The notes: generated by a model not told the origin, from the letters alone. A DNA stretch of 64,000 bases from Streptomyces ferrugineus (GCF_015160855.1 NZ_CP063373.1:2294001-2358000); one strand, 5' to 3'. Counted from the first letter of the stretch, positions 51,322 to 61,167 are shown. Translations and numbers: made by a program.

Positions 51322-52287
51322 CTACGGTTCCGTGGGGGTGCGGGGCCGCGCCGGGGGGTGTCCGTCCTCGGTCGGGCGGCTCGATGGCTCAAAGGGGCGC
51401 CCTGCGTTGACGCCCGCCGCTGCGGGCGGACACCCCGCGGCACGGCCCCTTCCCGCCGTGGGCGGCCTGGGCACCATCCGTGGCAGTGAGTACGGCAGCG
51501 CTCCGTACCATACGCGCGCCACCGTGTAGCCGAACGCCAGGCAGATCAGTCCGCCCACCGCGTCCAGCCAGAAGTGGTTGGCCGTTGCCACGATCACCAG
51601 GAGCGTGGCCGTCGGGTAGAGCAGGCCCAGGACGCGGACCCAGGGGATCCTCGCCAGGGCGAAGATCGTCAGGCCGGACCAGACCGACCAGCCGATGTGC
51701 ATCGACGGCATCGCGGCGTACTGGTTCGACATGTTCTTCAGATCGCCGGACGCCATCGAACCCCAGGTGTCGTGGGCCAGGACCGTGTCGATGAAACCGG
51801 TCCTGGTCATCAACCGTGGGGGAGCGAGCGGGTACAGGTAGTAGCCGACCAGGGCCACACCCGTGGTCGCGAAGAGGACCAGGCGGGTCGCCGCGTAGCG
51901 GCCGGGGTGACTGCGGTAGAGCCAGACCAGGACACCCAGCGTGACGATGAAGTGCAGGGTCGCGTAGTAGTAGTTCATGCCGACGATGAGCCAAGTCACG
52001 CCGTTCACGGCGTGGTTGATCGACTCCTCGACGGCGATGCCGAGGTCGTGCTCCAGCTTCCAGAGCCAGTCGGCGTTGCGCAGGGCCTCCGCCCGCTGCT
52101 CCGGTACCGCGTTGCGGATGAGTGAGTACGTCCAGTAACTCACCGCGATCAGCAGGATCTCGAACCAGAGCCGGGGGTGGCGTGGGGCGCGCAGACGGCG
52201 CAGGTGTCCCCGCCCCGTCTCGTCCGCGACGGGTTGCGGAACGGCCGCTTCCCGGCCTTCCAGTGTCGTCACGGTCGCTTCACCCAT
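51322..52287 (-). CDS. PAP2-family (AUR1-like) membrane phosphatase
   Basis: 321 residues from ATG 52287, five to six helices. YPLAPPRLM, AMPSMHIGWSVW (His motif) and ATANHFWLDAVGGL (second His-Asp motif) are the PAP2/inositol-phosphorylceramide-synthase-like catalytic blocks. Probably a lipid or inositol-phosphate transferase/phosphatase. The C-terminal ~55 residues are disordered and proline-rich. Confidence 0.85.
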   Translation of the reverse strand: MGEATVTTLEGREAAVPQPVADETGRGHLRRLRAPRHPRLWFEILLIAVSYWTYSLIRNAVPEQRAEALRNADWLWKLEHDLGIAVEESINHAVNGVTWLIVGMNYYYATLHFIVTLGVLVWLYRSHPGRYAATRLVLFATTGVALVGYYLYPLAPPRLMTRTGFIDTVLAHDTWGSMASGDLKNMSNQYAAMPSMHIGWSVWSGLTIFALARIPWVRVLGLLYPTATLLVIVATANHFWLDAVGGLICLAFGYTVARVWYGALPYSLPRMVPRPPTAGRGRAAGCPPAAAGVNAGRPFEPSSRPTEDGHPPARPRTPTEP

Positions 52288-52429
52288 AGGCACAGAGTCT
52301 GCCAGAAAAGCCTTCCCCCACCGATCATCCTCCGGTCGGGTTCCGGACGCACGTTCTACGGCGGTCGTACGCCTCCCACTCGTTCCAACGCAGGGGCGCG
52401 GTGTGCTTATTCTCCGCCTTGGGGACGAG

Positions 52430-53464
52430 TCAGGGACGAATCCTGTCACCGGGGGCCGAAGCCGTCGAACCGCGCACCACCAGCTCCGGCATGAACACGA
52501 ACTCACTGTGCGGAGCGGGAGTCCCGCCGATCTCCTCGAGGAGCGTGCGTACCGCGGCCTGGCCCATCGCCGGGACCGGCTTGCGGACGGTGGTGAGGGG
52601 CGGGTCGGTGAAGGCGATCAGGGGGGAGTCGTCGAAGCCCACGACCGAGATGTCGCGGGGGACCCGCAGGTCGTGCTGGCGGGCCGCTCGTATCGCGCCC
52701 AGCGCCATCATGTCGCTGGCGCAGACCACCGCGGTGCAGTCGCGGTCGATCAGGGCCGTCGCGGCCGCCTGGCCGCCCTCCAGGGTGTAGAGGGAGTGCT
52801 GGATCAGCTCGGTCTCGACGGTCTGCGCCGGCAGGTCGAGCTGGTCCTGCATCGCGCGGACGAAGCCCTCGATCTTGCGCTGGACCGGGACGAAGCGCTT
52901 GGGGCCCAGGGCGAGGCCGATGCGGGTGTGGCCCAGGGAGGCGAGGTGGGTGACCGCCAGGGTCATCGCCGCGCGGTCGTCGGGGGAGATGAAGGGCGCC
53001 TGGACCTTGGGGGAGAAGCCGTCCACCAGGACGAAGGGGACGCCCTGGGCGCGCAGTCGCTCGTAGCGCTGCATGTCGGCGGTGGTGTCGGCGTGCAGGC
53101 CGGAGACGTAGATGATGCCGGCCACTCCGCGGTCGACGAGCATCTCGGTGAGCTCGTCCTCGGTGGAGCCGCCGGGGGTCTGGGTGGCCAGCACGGGGGT
53201 GTAGCCCTGCCTGGTCAGCGCCTGTCCGATGACCTGGGCCAGGGCCGGGAATATCGGGTTCTCCAGCTCCGGGGTGATCAGGCCCACCAGGCCCTCGCTC
53301 CGTTGGCGCAGCCTCACCGGGCGCTCATAGCCGAGCACGTCGAGTGCGGCCAGCACGGACTGGCGAGTGGTGGCGGCGACGCCCGGCTTCCCGTTGAGGA
53401 CGCGGCTGACGGTCGCTTCGCTCACCCCCGCCTGAGCAGCGATGTCGGCAAGCCGTGTGGTCAC
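52430..53464 (-). CDS. malR: LacI-family repressor of maltose metabolism
   Basis: 344 residues from GTG 53464. TTRLADIAAQAGVSEATVSRVLNGKPGVAATTR is the LacI helix-turn-helix and hinge. The sugar-binding domain follows. It is divergent from malE with two CTTGC-type operators between them, as in S. coelicolor MalR, which represses malEFG in the absence of maltose. The amylase promoters downstream carry the same motif. Confidence 0.92.
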   Translation of the reverse strand: MTTRLADIAAQAGVSEATVSRVLNGKPGVAATTRQSVLAALDVLGYERPVRLRQRSEGLVGLITPELENPIFPALAQVIGQALTRQGYTPVLATQTPGGSTEDELTEMLVDRGVAGIIYVSGLHADTTADMQRYERLRAQGVPFVLVDGFSPKVQAPFISPDDRAAMTLAVTHLASLGHTRIGLALGPKRFVPVQRKIEGFVRAMQDQLDLPAQTVETELIQHSLYTLEGGQAAATALIDRDCTAVVCASDMMALGAIRAARQHDLRVPRDISVVGFDDSPLIAFTDPPLTTVRKPVPAMGQAAVRTLLEEIGGTPAPHSEFVFMPELVVRGSTASAPGDRIRP

Positions 53465-53578
53465 GGCACTGGACTGTACCGGCCGTATGTCGCCTTGCAC
53501 ACCAATCGGACGCCGTGGGCGACCTGTTGACCGGCCCGGGCCGGGCTGCTGCCTCATCGCGCTCCCTCGTGAAAGTGA

Positions 53579-53604
53579 TGGCAAGAGCTTGCAGAGTCTT
53601 GCAC
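53579..53604. promoter_or_regulatory. MalR operator near malR
   Basis: GGCAAGAGCTTGCAGAGTCTTGCA holds three GCAAG/CTTGC elements, including GCAAGAGCTTGC as a dyad. It lies about 115 bp upstream of the malR GTG. Confidence 0.65.
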
Positions 53605-53690
53605 AGACCGCTCGTGTGCCGCTCCACCGCCGAAAAGAAGCGTCTCACGGCGGTCGCCGAGAGGTCACGCCCGGATAACTTCGGAGACTT

Positions 53691-53720
53691 CTTGCACTTT
53701 TTTTCTGCAAGACCTTTCGT
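53691..53720. promoter_or_regulatory. MalR operator in the malE promoter
   Basis: CTTGCA and TGCAAG (53691-53696, 53706-53711) form a dyad over a T-rich spacer, followed by ACCTTTCG, the same block found in both amylase promoters. Confidence 0.7.
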
Positions 53721-53844
53721 AAGGATTGCATCGCTGTTACGTTCACGTCGCCCGGCCGCCGCAACGGCGCAGTCGGCAAGACAGCAGGGGCAGGCAGACG
53801 GGGCCGCCCTCGCACACTCGGGCTTTCACCCTCAAGGAGATCTC

Positions 53845-55113
53845 ATGCGGCGTGGCATAGCGGCCACCGCGCTGGTGGCGTCCCTCGCTCTCGCGGCGAC
53901 GGCCTGCGGCGGGGACGACAGCGGCAGCGAATCGAGCGGGCCGGTCACCATCACCTGGTGGGACACCTCCAACGCCACCAACGAGGCGCCGACCTACCAG
54001 GCCCTGGTCAAGGAGTTCGAGGCCGCCAACAAGGACATCAAGGTCAAGTACGTCAACGTCCCCTTCGACCAGGCGCAGAACAAGTTCGACACCGCCGCCG
54101 GCTCCAAGGGCGCCCCGGACGTCCTGCGCTCCGAGGTCGGCTGGACCCCCGCCTTCGCCAAGAAGGGCTTCTTCCTGCCGCTGGACGGCACCGAGGCCCT
54201 CGCCGAGCAGGACAAGTTCAAGTCCAACCTGATCGAGCAGGCCAAGTACGAGGACAAGGTCTACGGCGTTCCGTTCACCACGGACACCCTCGCGCTGGTC
54301 TACAACAAGGACCTGTTCGAGAAGGCCGGCGTCGAGGCCCCCAAGACCTGGGACGACCTGAAGAAGGCCGCCGCCACGATCAAGGACAAGACCGGCGTCG
54401 ACGGCTACTGGGGCTCCGCCCAGGGCTACTACGCCCAGACGTTCCTCTACGGCGAGGGCACCGACACCGTCGACGCCGACGCCAAGAAGATCACCGTCAA
54501 CTCGGCCGCGGCCAAGAAGGGCTACGAGACCTGGCTGGGCCTCTTCGACGGCAAGGGCCTGCACAAGGCCGACACCACCGCCGACGCCTACGCCCACATC
54601 CAGGAGGCGTTCGTCAACGGCAAGGTCGCCGCGATCATCCAGGGCCCCTGGGAGATCACCAACTTCTACAAGGGCTCCGCGTTCAAGGACAAGAACAACC
54701 TCGGCATCGCCACCGTCCCGGCCGGCTCCGCCGGCAAGGCGGGCGCCCCGACCGGCGGCCACAACCTCTCCGTGTACGCCGGCTCGGACAAGGCGCACCA
54801 GGAGGCCTCGCTGAAGTTCGTGAAGTTCATGACCTCGGCGAAGGCCCAGGAGACCATCGCCCTGAAGAACTCCACGCTCCCGACGCGCGACGACGCCTAC
54901 ACCGCCGAAGTGAAGGCCGACCCGGGCATCGCCGGCTACCAGACGGTGCTCTCCGCCGCCCAGCCGCGCCCGGCCCTGCCCGAGTACAGCTCGTTCTTCC
55001 CCGTGCTGGACACCGAGCTGAACGGCATCGCCGGCGGCAAGGAGTCCCTGGACAAGGGCCTGGGCGACGCCGAGACCGCCATCGCCAAGCTGGTTCCGGA
55101 CTTCACCAAGTGA
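53845..55113 (+). CDS. malE: Maltose/maltodextrin-binding lipoprotein
   Basis: 422 residues from ATG 53845, AAGGAG upstream. Lipobox ATACGG with Cys23. ITWWDTSNATNEAPTYQALVKEFE starts a family 1 sugar-binding protein, with WGSAQGYYAQTFLYGEG and IQGPWEITNFYKG in the ligand cleft. Delivers maltodextrins to MalFG. The ATPase is probably a shared MsiK elsewhere, since none is encoded here. Confidence 0.93.
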   Translation: MRRGIAATALVASLALAATACGGDDSGSESSGPVTITWWDTSNATNEAPTYQALVKEFEAANKDIKVKYVNVPFDQAQNKFDTAAGSKGAPDVLRSEVGWTPAFAKKGFFLPLDGTEALAEQDKFKSNLIEQAKYEDKVYGVPFTTDTLALVYNKDLFEKAGVEAPKTWDDLKKAAATIKDKTGVDGYWGSAQGYYAQTFLYGEGTDTVDADAKKITVNSAAAKKGYETWLGLFDGKGLHKADTTADAYAHIQEAFVNGKVAAIIQGPWEITNFYKGSAFKDKNNLGIATVPAGSAGKAGAPTGGHNLSVYAGSDKAHQEASLKFVKFMTSAKAQETIALKNSTLPTRDDAYTAEVKADPGIAGYQTVLSAAQPRPALPEYSSFFPVLDTELNGIAGGKESLDKGLGDAETAIAKLVPDFTK

Positions 55114-55121
55114 CCCCGACT

Positions 55122-55165
55122 GGCCGCCGGATCCTCCTGCACAAGGGGGGAAGGATCCGGCGGCC
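55122..55165 (+). terminator. Perfect 14-bp hairpin between malE and malF
   Basis: 55122-55135 pairs exactly with 55152-55165 around a 16-base loop, starting 8 bp after the malE stop. No T-run. Such a hairpin stabilises or partly ends the malE message, so that the binding protein outnumbers the permease. Confidence 0.7.
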
Positions 55166-55220
55166 ATCGGCCTGTGTGCCGTACCCCTGATCTGCAGAGC
55201 CTGAAGAAGGTTGTCGAACC

Positions 55221-56225
55221 ATGACAGTCGCCATCGACCGCGCGACCGGCAAGGTGCGCGGTGAGCGCGGGCCGCGGCGCGGGCCGCTGAAGCGCCTCAA
55301 GAGCAGCTACCGGAAGTACTGGTACGCCTACGCGATGATCACGCCCGTGGTCATCGTGCTCGGTGTCCTCGTGCTGTACCCGCTGGCGTACGGCTTCTAT
55401 CTGACCCTCACCGACGCCAACAGCCTCAACACGGCCCGCACCATCGGCGTCAACGAGATCGAGGCCACCTACAAGTTCATCGGCTTCGACAACTACGCCG
55501 ACATCCTGTGGGGCCCGACCTCCTACGACCGGTTCTGGTCCCACTTCATCTGGACGATCGTCTGGACGGCCGCCTGTGTCACCCTGCACTACACGATCGG
55601 CCTGGGCCTGGCTCTGCTGCTCAACCAGAAGCTGCGCGGACGCACCTTCTACCGGATGATGATGGTCCTGCCGTGGGCCGTGCCCACCTTCGTCACCGTC
55701 TTCGGCTGGCGCTTCATGCTCGCCGACGGCGGCATCATCAACGCCGGCCTCGAATGGCTCCACCTGCCGACACCGCTGTGGCTGGAGGACGCCTTCTGGC
55801 AGCGGTTCGCCGCGATCATGGTCAACACCTGGGCCGGTGTGCCGTTCATGATGCTCTCCCTGCTCGGCGGACTGCAGTCCATCGACGCCAGCCTCTACGA
55901 GGCCGCCGAAATGGACGGCGCGAGTGCCTGGCAGCGCTTCCGGTACGTCACCCTGCCGGGCCTGCGGTCCGTCAGCTCCACCGTCGTACTCCTCGGCATC
56001 ATCTGGACCTTCAACCAGTTCGCGATCATCTTCCTGCTGTTCGGCAACACCGCGCCGGACGCCCAGATCCTCGTCACCTGGGCCTACCGCCTCGGCTTCG
56101 GACAGCAACCGCGCGACTTCGCGCAGTCGGCGGCGTTCGGCATGCTGCTGCTGGCCATCCTCGTCGTCTTCACCTCCTTCTACCGCCGCTGGCTGAACCG
56201 CAATGACCAGCAGCTCGCGATCTGA
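55221..56225 (+). CDS. malF: Maltose ABC permease MalF
   Basis: 334 residues, six helices after a basic N-terminus. The EAAEMDGASAWQRFRYVTLPGL loop is the ABC-coupling motif of sugar permeases. YAYAMITPVVIVLGVLVLYPLAYGF is the first helix. With MalG it forms the channel for maltodextrins. 107 bp after malE. Confidence 0.92.
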   Translation: MTVAIDRATGKVRGERGPRRGPLKRLKSSYRKYWYAYAMITPVVIVLGVLVLYPLAYGFYLTLTDANSLNTARTIGVNEIEATYKFIGFDNYADILWGPTSYDRFWSHFIWTIVWTAACVTLHYTIGLGLALLLNQKLRGRTFYRMMMVLPWAVPTFVTVFGWRFMLADGGIINAGLEWLHLPTPLWLEDAFWQRFAAIMVNTWAGVPFMMLSLLGGLQSIDASLYEAAEMDGASAWQRFRYVTLPGLRSVSSTVVLLGIIWTFNQFAIIFLLFGNTAPDAQILVTWAYRLGFGQQPRDFAQSAAFGMLLLAILVVFTSFYRRWLNRNDQQLAI

Positions 56226-56238
56226 GGCGGGAGTCCCC

Positions 56239-57150
56239 ATGAGCACCACGACCGTTTCGACACCCGCCTCCGCGGACCGGCCCGCCGCGGACACCGCACC
56301 GCCGCGCAAGGCACGCCGCCGGGGCGAGAGCGGCCCCCTCGCCTCGCTCGCCTCCCACGGCATCCTGATCGCGGCGAGCCTGATCGCGCTCTTCCCGGTC
56401 GCCTGGCTGGTCTTCCTGTCCCTCGGCCCCGACAAGGACGACTATCTGCACCCCGGCGGCATCTGGAGCAAGATGACGCTGGACAACTACTCGTTCGTCC
56501 TGCAGCACACGAACTTCTTCCACTGGGCGGCCAGTTCGCTGATCGTCTCGCTCGGCACCACCGTCGTCGGCGTGATGGTGGCCGCCACCACCGGCTACGC
56601 GGTCTCACGCATGCGGTTCCCCGGCTACAAGAAGTTCATGTGGCTGCTGCTGCTCACACAGATGTTCCCGATCGCCGTGCTCATCGTGCCGATGTACCAG
56701 ATCCTGTCGGAGCTGCAGCTCATCGACAGCTACCTCGGCCTCGTCCTCGTCTACTGCGCGACCGCCGTGCCCTACAGCGCCTGGCTGCTCAAGGGCTACT
56801 TCGACACCATCCCGTTCGAGATCGACGAGGCCGGACGCGTCGACGGACTGACCCCCTTCGGCACGTTCGTACGGCTGATCCTGCCGCTCGCCAAGCCCGG
56901 TCTCGCGGTCGCCGCCTTCTACAACTTCATCACGGCCTTCGGCGAGGTCGCGTTCGCCTCGACGTTCATGCTGTCCGACACGAAGTACACCTTCGCCGTC
57001 GGCCTGCAGAGTTTCATCAGCGAGCACGACGCCCAGCGCAACCTCATGGCCGCCACGGCCGTGCTGGTCGCCATACCCGCCTCCGCGTTCTTCTACTTCG
57101 TGCAGAAGAACCTGGTGACCGGCCTGACCGCGGGCGGCACGAAGGGCTGA
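56239..57150 (+). CDS. malG: Maltose ABC permease MalG
   Basis: 303 residues from ATG 56239, GGCGGGAG upstream, 13 bp after malF. EIDEAGRVDGLTPFGTFVRLILPLAKPGL is the coupling loop. The N-terminal ~40 residues are Ala/Pro-rich. Six helices as in MalG permeases. Confidence 0.92.
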   Translation: MSTTTVSTPASADRPAADTAPPRKARRRGESGPLASLASHGILIAASLIALFPVAWLVFLSLGPDKDDYLHPGGIWSKMTLDNYSFVLQHTNFFHWAASSLIVSLGTTVVGVMVAATTGYAVSRMRFPGYKKFMWLLLLTQMFPIAVLIVPMYQILSELQLIDSYLGLVLVYCATAVPYSAWLLKGYFDTIPFEIDEAGRVDGLTPFGTFVRLILPLAKPGLAVAAFYNFITAFGEVAFASTFMLSDTKYTFAVGLQSFISEHDAQRNLMAATAVLVAIPASAFFYFVQKNLVTGLTAGGTKG

Positions 57151-57164
57151 CCCCCCGCAGACCC

Positions 57165-57212
57165 GAGGCGGTCGCGGTGGCCATCCGACCCCGCTGCCAC
57201 CGCGACCGCCTC
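57165..57212 (+). terminator. Perfect 16-bp hairpin between malG and aglA
   Basis: GAGGCGGTCGCGGTGG (57165-57180) pairs exactly with 57197-57212. It starts 14 bp after malG and ends 67 bp before aglA. Likely terminator or attenuator separating transport genes from the glucosidase. Confidence 0.7.
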
Positions 57213-57279
57213 GTCACCTCCGTCTGCCGTACCCACACCCCACCCCATGACCTCGACACCCTTACGTACCAAGGACGCC

Positions 57280-58944
57280 ATGAGCCAGCACTCCGCCGAC
57301 CCGGCCCCGAACTCCGCCGTCGCCACCGTCGCCAAGCGCCGTGACTGGTGGCGGGACGCGGTGATCTACCAGGTCTATCCGCGCAGCTTCGCCGACAGCA
57401 ACGGCGACGGCATGGGCGATCTGGAAGGCATCCGCTCCCGCCTGCCCTACCTGCGCGACCTCGGTGTGGACGCCGTGTGGCTCAGCCCCTTCTACGCCTC
57501 CCCGCAGGCCGACGCCGGCTACGACGTCGCCGACTACCGGGCCGTCGACCCGATGTTCGGCAACCTGCTCGACGCGGACGCGCTGATCCGCGACGCCCGG
57601 GAGCTGGGGCTGCGGACCATCGTCGACCTGGTCCCCAACCACTCCTCCGACCAGCACGAGTGGTTCAAGCGAGCGGTCGCGGAAGGGCCGGGATCCCCGC
57701 TGCGCGACCGCTACCACTTCCGCCCCGGCAAGGGTGAGAACGGCGAACTCCCGCCCAACGACTGGGAGTCGATCTTCGGTGGCCCCGCGTGGACGCGGGT
57801 GCCGGACGGTGAGTGGTACCTCCACCTCTTCGCCCCCGAGCAGCCCGACTTCAACTGGGAGCACCCGGCGGTCGGGGACGAGTTCCGCTCGATCCTGCGC
57901 TTCTGGCTGGACATGGGCGTCGACGGCTTCCGCATCGACGTCGCCCACGGCCTGGTGAAGGCGGAGGGCCTGCCGGACCTCGGATCCCACGACCAGCTCA
58001 AGCTGCTGGGCAACGATGTCATGCCGTTCTTCGACCAGGACGGCGTGCACGACATCTACCGCCAGTGGCGGTTCGTCCTCGACGAGTACGCCGGCGAGCG
58101 CATCTTCGTCGCCGAGGCGTGGACCCCGACCGTCGAGCGCACGGCGAACTACGTCCGCCCGGACGAGCTGCACCAGGCCTTCAACTTCCAGTACCTGTCG
58201 ACCGACTGGGACGCGGCCGAGCTGCGCAAGGTCGTCGACCGCACCCTGGAGGCGATGCGCCCGGTCGGCGCCCCCGCCACCTGGGTCCTGTCCAACCACG
58301 ACGTCACCCGGCACGCCACCCGCTTCGCCAACCCGCCCGGCCTCGGCACCCAGATCCGCACCGCCGGGGACCGCGAACTCGGCCTGCGGCGGGCGAGGGC
58401 GGCGACCCTGCTCATGCTCGCGCTGCCCGGCTCCGCGTACGTCTACCAGGGCGAGGAGCTCGGCCTGCCGGACGTCGTCGACCTCCCCGACGAGGTGCGC
58501 CAGGACCCGGCGTACTTCCGCGGCGCCGGCCAGGACGGCTTCCGTGACGGCTGCCGGGTGCCGATCCCGTGGACGCGCACGGGATCGTCGTACGGCTTCG
58601 GCGCGGGCGGCAGCTGGCTGCCGCAGCCGCAGGGCTGGGGCGAGCTGAGCGTCGAGGCCCAGACCGGCGACCCCGACTCCACCCTGGAGCTCTACCGCTC
58701 CGCCCTCGCCGTCCGCCGCGCACAGCCCGACCTGGGCGCCGGCGACTCGGTGGAGTGGCTCAAGGCGCCGGAAGGCGTCCTCGCCTTCCGGCGCGGGGAG
58801 TTCGTGTGCGTCGCGAACACCACGGGCGAGTCGGTGACGACCCCCTCGTACGGCCGTGTCCTGCTCAGCAGCGGCGAGGTGGCCGAGGTCGACGGCGAGG
58901 CGAAGGTGCCCGCGGACACGACGGTGTGGTGGGCCACGGCGTAG
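57280..58944 (+). CDS. aglA: GH13 alpha-glucosidase
   Basis: 554 residues from ATG 57280 (AAGGAC upstream; ATG 57247 less likely). [52 protein letters not shown] (nucleophile Asp), FVAEAW (acid Glu) and LSNHDVTRH (third Asp) are the GH13 exo-glucosidase motifs. No signal peptide, so it cleaves imported maltodextrins to glucose inside the cell. Its position after malEFG fits the S. coelicolor arrangement. Confidence 0.93.
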   Translation: MSQHSADPAPNSAVATVAKRRDWWRDAVIYQVYPRSFADSNGDGMGDLEGIRSRLPYLRDLGVDAVWLSPFYASPQADAGYDVADYRAVDPMFGNLLDADALIRDARELGLRTIVDLVPNHSSDQHEWFKRAVAEGPGSPLRDRYHFRPGKGENGELPPNDWESIFGGPAWTRVPDGEWYLHLFAPEQPDFNWEHPAVGDEFRSILRFWLDMGVDGFRIDVAHGLVKAEGLPDLGSHDQLKLLGNDVMPFFDQDGVHDIYRQWRFVLDEYAGERIFVAEAWTPTVERTANYVRPDELHQAFNFQYLSTDWDAAELRKVVDRTLEAMRPVGAPATWVLSNHDVTRHATRFANPPGLGTQIRTAGDRELGLRRARAATLLMLALPGSAYVYQGEELGLPDVVDLPDEVRQDPAYFRGAGQDGFRDGCRVPIPWTRTGSSYGFGAGGSWLPQPQGWGELSVEAQTGDPDSTLELYRSALAVRRAQPDLGAGDSVEWLKAPEGVLAFRRGEFVCVANTTGESVTTPSYGRVLLSSGEVAEVDGEAKVPADTTVWWATA

Positions 58945-59067
58945 CCCGACGCTCACCCAGGTCTTCCTGCGGGGCCCGTCGTCCGATTCCGGGCGGCGGG
59001 CCGCGCCTTTGCCCGGGATGCGGCCGAATCTGTTCTTGACAGGCAACTTCACGTAATCTCGCGGCCC

Positions 59068-59913
59068 GTGAAGATCGCACGGACGATACGGGGCCGCTCG
59101 CGGGCAGTGGCCACCCTGCACCGACTCGGCCACCAGCTGCGAGAGGGCAGGTACGAGGAGGTCGAGGCCGGGGCCAGGGCGCTGGAGGCCGAAGCGGCAC
59201 GGCTGCGCCGGCGAGGGCTGCGGCTGTCGGTGGGCTGGCACGCCAAGGCGCTGGCCACGGCGGTGGCCTGTGCCCACGGGCGCGGGGCGCAGGTGCTGGC
59301 CGAACTGGAGTCCCTCGCGGCGGACCTGGGCGGGATGACCGGGTCCGGGCGGACGCTGCTGCTGATGGTCCGCAACAACCGCGCGATGGCCCTCGGCCTT
59401 CTGGGGCGGTGCGCCGAGGCCGAGGCGGAGACGCTGGACCTGCTGCGCGAACTGGCCCGCATCAAGCATCTGGCGCCGGTGTGGGAGATCGAGCTGTGCG
59501 CGTTGGCCAACCTGGCGGACGCGCTGTACTACCAGGACCGCCACGAGGAGGCCGAGGCCATCGCCCGGGGGAACCTGCCCCGCGCCGAAGGGGCCGCGCT
59601 CGCCTCCCTGCACTGCACCCTGGTGCGCGGCCTGAGCGGACAGGGACGGCACGACGAGGCGCTGACCGAGGCGCGCCGATTCGCCCCACGGTGGGACCGA
59701 GGGCAGAGCGGCGGCCTGGACCTGGCCACCGCCGGCGCCCTGCACGGTCTGGGGCGGCTCGACGAGGCGGAGGCTGCGGCGCGTCGGGCGCTCACCGACT
59801 GCGAGCGCTTCCTGCACCCGGACCACCCCCGCATCCAGGACGTCCACGCCCTGCTGGCCCGCATCACCGCCGACGAGCCACCGACGCCGGCAGCCGAAGA
59901 GGCTGCTCGCTGA
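59068..59913 (+). CDS. TPR-like helical repeat protein
   Basis: 281 residues from GTG 59068. Repeated Ala/Leu/Arg-rich helix pairs (LREGRYEEVEAGARALEAEAARL, LGRCAEAEAETLDLLREL, GQGRHDEALTEARRF, GLGRLDEAEAAARRAL) form tetratricopeptide-like repeats. No other domain. Probably a protein-protein scaffold. Its link to the mal genes is positional only. Confidence 0.75.
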   Translation: MKIARTIRGRSRAVATLHRLGHQLREGRYEEVEAGARALEAEAARLRRRGLRLSVGWHAKALATAVACAHGRGAQVLAELESLAADLGGMTGSGRTLLLMVRNNRAMALGLLGRCAEAEAETLDLLRELARIKHLAPVWEIELCALANLADALYYQDRHEEAEAIARGNLPRAEGAALASLHCTLVRGLSGQGRHDEALTEARRFAPRWDRGQSGGLDLATAGALHGLGRLDEAEAAARRALTDCERFLHPDHPRIQDVHALLARITADEPPTPAAEEAAR

Positions 59914-59961
59914 CCGCGCGGCCTCTCCGGATCGGGCCTCTCCGGGGCGGGTCGGGGTCGG

Positions 59962-61095
59962 TCACCGCCACGTGCCGCCGGCGGTGTATCCCGACGAACT
60001 GCCGGTCGTGTACGAGCGGTTGGTGCCGGACTCCCAGGTCACGTTGCCCGAGCCGTCCTTCTTGAGGAACTTGTACTCGAAGGTCGTGCTCTTCGGGACG
60101 ATCACCGACCTGCTCCACGTCGGGTACGACGCCGACGACAGCGGGATCGCGTCGGCCCCCGGTTGGCGTTGGACTCCCACGTGACGTTCCCGGAGCCGTC
60201 CTTCCCGGACGACGACAGCTTCACCGCCTTCGACGTGTCCCAGCCGCCCAGCGCCGCGATCGAACCGACCACGTACACGTCCTGCCCGGCCGAGGTGGGC
60301 GCGTACCCGGAGAAGGTCGCGGTCACCGTCGAGGTGCCGTCGTCCGGTTCCTCGCACGCGGTGTCGCAGGGCGTGAACTCACCGTCGTAGAAGGCGATCG
60401 CGCTCTTCGCGGGGATCGTGAGGGTCGCGTTGCCACCGGACAAGCCGATCACGCTCGACGACTTCGTCGACGGCGGTGTCGCGGTGCAGGCAGTACCAGC
60501 CGCCGGAGCAGTCCGTGTCCGTCACGAAGCCGTTGGAGTTCGGCGGCGCCTGGTCGGAGGACGAGAACTCGAAGCCCGAGTAGACCGTCGGCGTCGACCA
60601 CTTGTAGGCGAGCTGGAAGACATTGGCGAGCCGGTAGGCGTCACCGTCCTTGTAGCTCATGTGCAGTCCGTTGCGCTCGGTGTCGTGGTTGGTCACGAAG
60701 GACACCGAGTCGTCGGGGGTCAGGACCCCCGACGAGGGAAGCGACTCCAGGTCGCTCCAGGACGTCACCGGAGGAGTAGTAGTCGGACGCTGCCGGGGTC
60801 GAGCCCGGATACACCTCCTGGATCTGCTTGTCTGGGCGGCGGTGTGGTTGATCACCGCGTCCGTATACACCTTCACACCCGCGTCATGGCAGGCGTTGAC
60901 CATCGACGCGAACTCGGCCGCCGTACCGAAGCGGCCGCTGAGCTCGTACGAGTACGGCTGGTAGACGTCCCACCAGTAGTAGTCGGCCTGCTTCAGCGAC
61001 TCGGCCGGCGGCGCCACCCGGACCGCGCCGTAGCCGTTCGGGCCGAGCATGTCCGTGCACTCCGAGGCGACGGAGTCCCAGGTGCGGCGGAGCAA
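59962..61095 (-). pseudogene. Secreted alpha-amylase with starch-binding domain, wrecked by internal deletions
   Basis: Pieces in several frames read as a GH13 amylase. SVASECTDMLGPNGYGAVRVAPPAESL ... VYTDAVINHTA (barrel start). Then QEVYPGSTPAASDYYSSGDV. Then [29 protein letters not shown] (third catalytic Asp) to GGWYCLHRD. Then [21 protein letters not shown], and CBM20 parts [35 protein letters not shown] and [11 protein letters not shown] to TAGGTWR. Missing are the signal peptide, the catalytic nucleophile region, most of the C domain and part of one starch-binding domain. It is divergent from the intact amylase. Confidence 0.85.
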
Positions 61096-61167
61096 CGGTC
61101 AGGCATTCAACAACTCGTGAGCGTGAGGGAGTTGAGAAGGGCACGTCAAGGTTGCGGGTGAAAGAAC

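Noticed and set aside
57262..59847. 861-codon minus-strand frame over aglA and the TPR gene
   Set aside because: Antisense shadow of aglA; no motifs.
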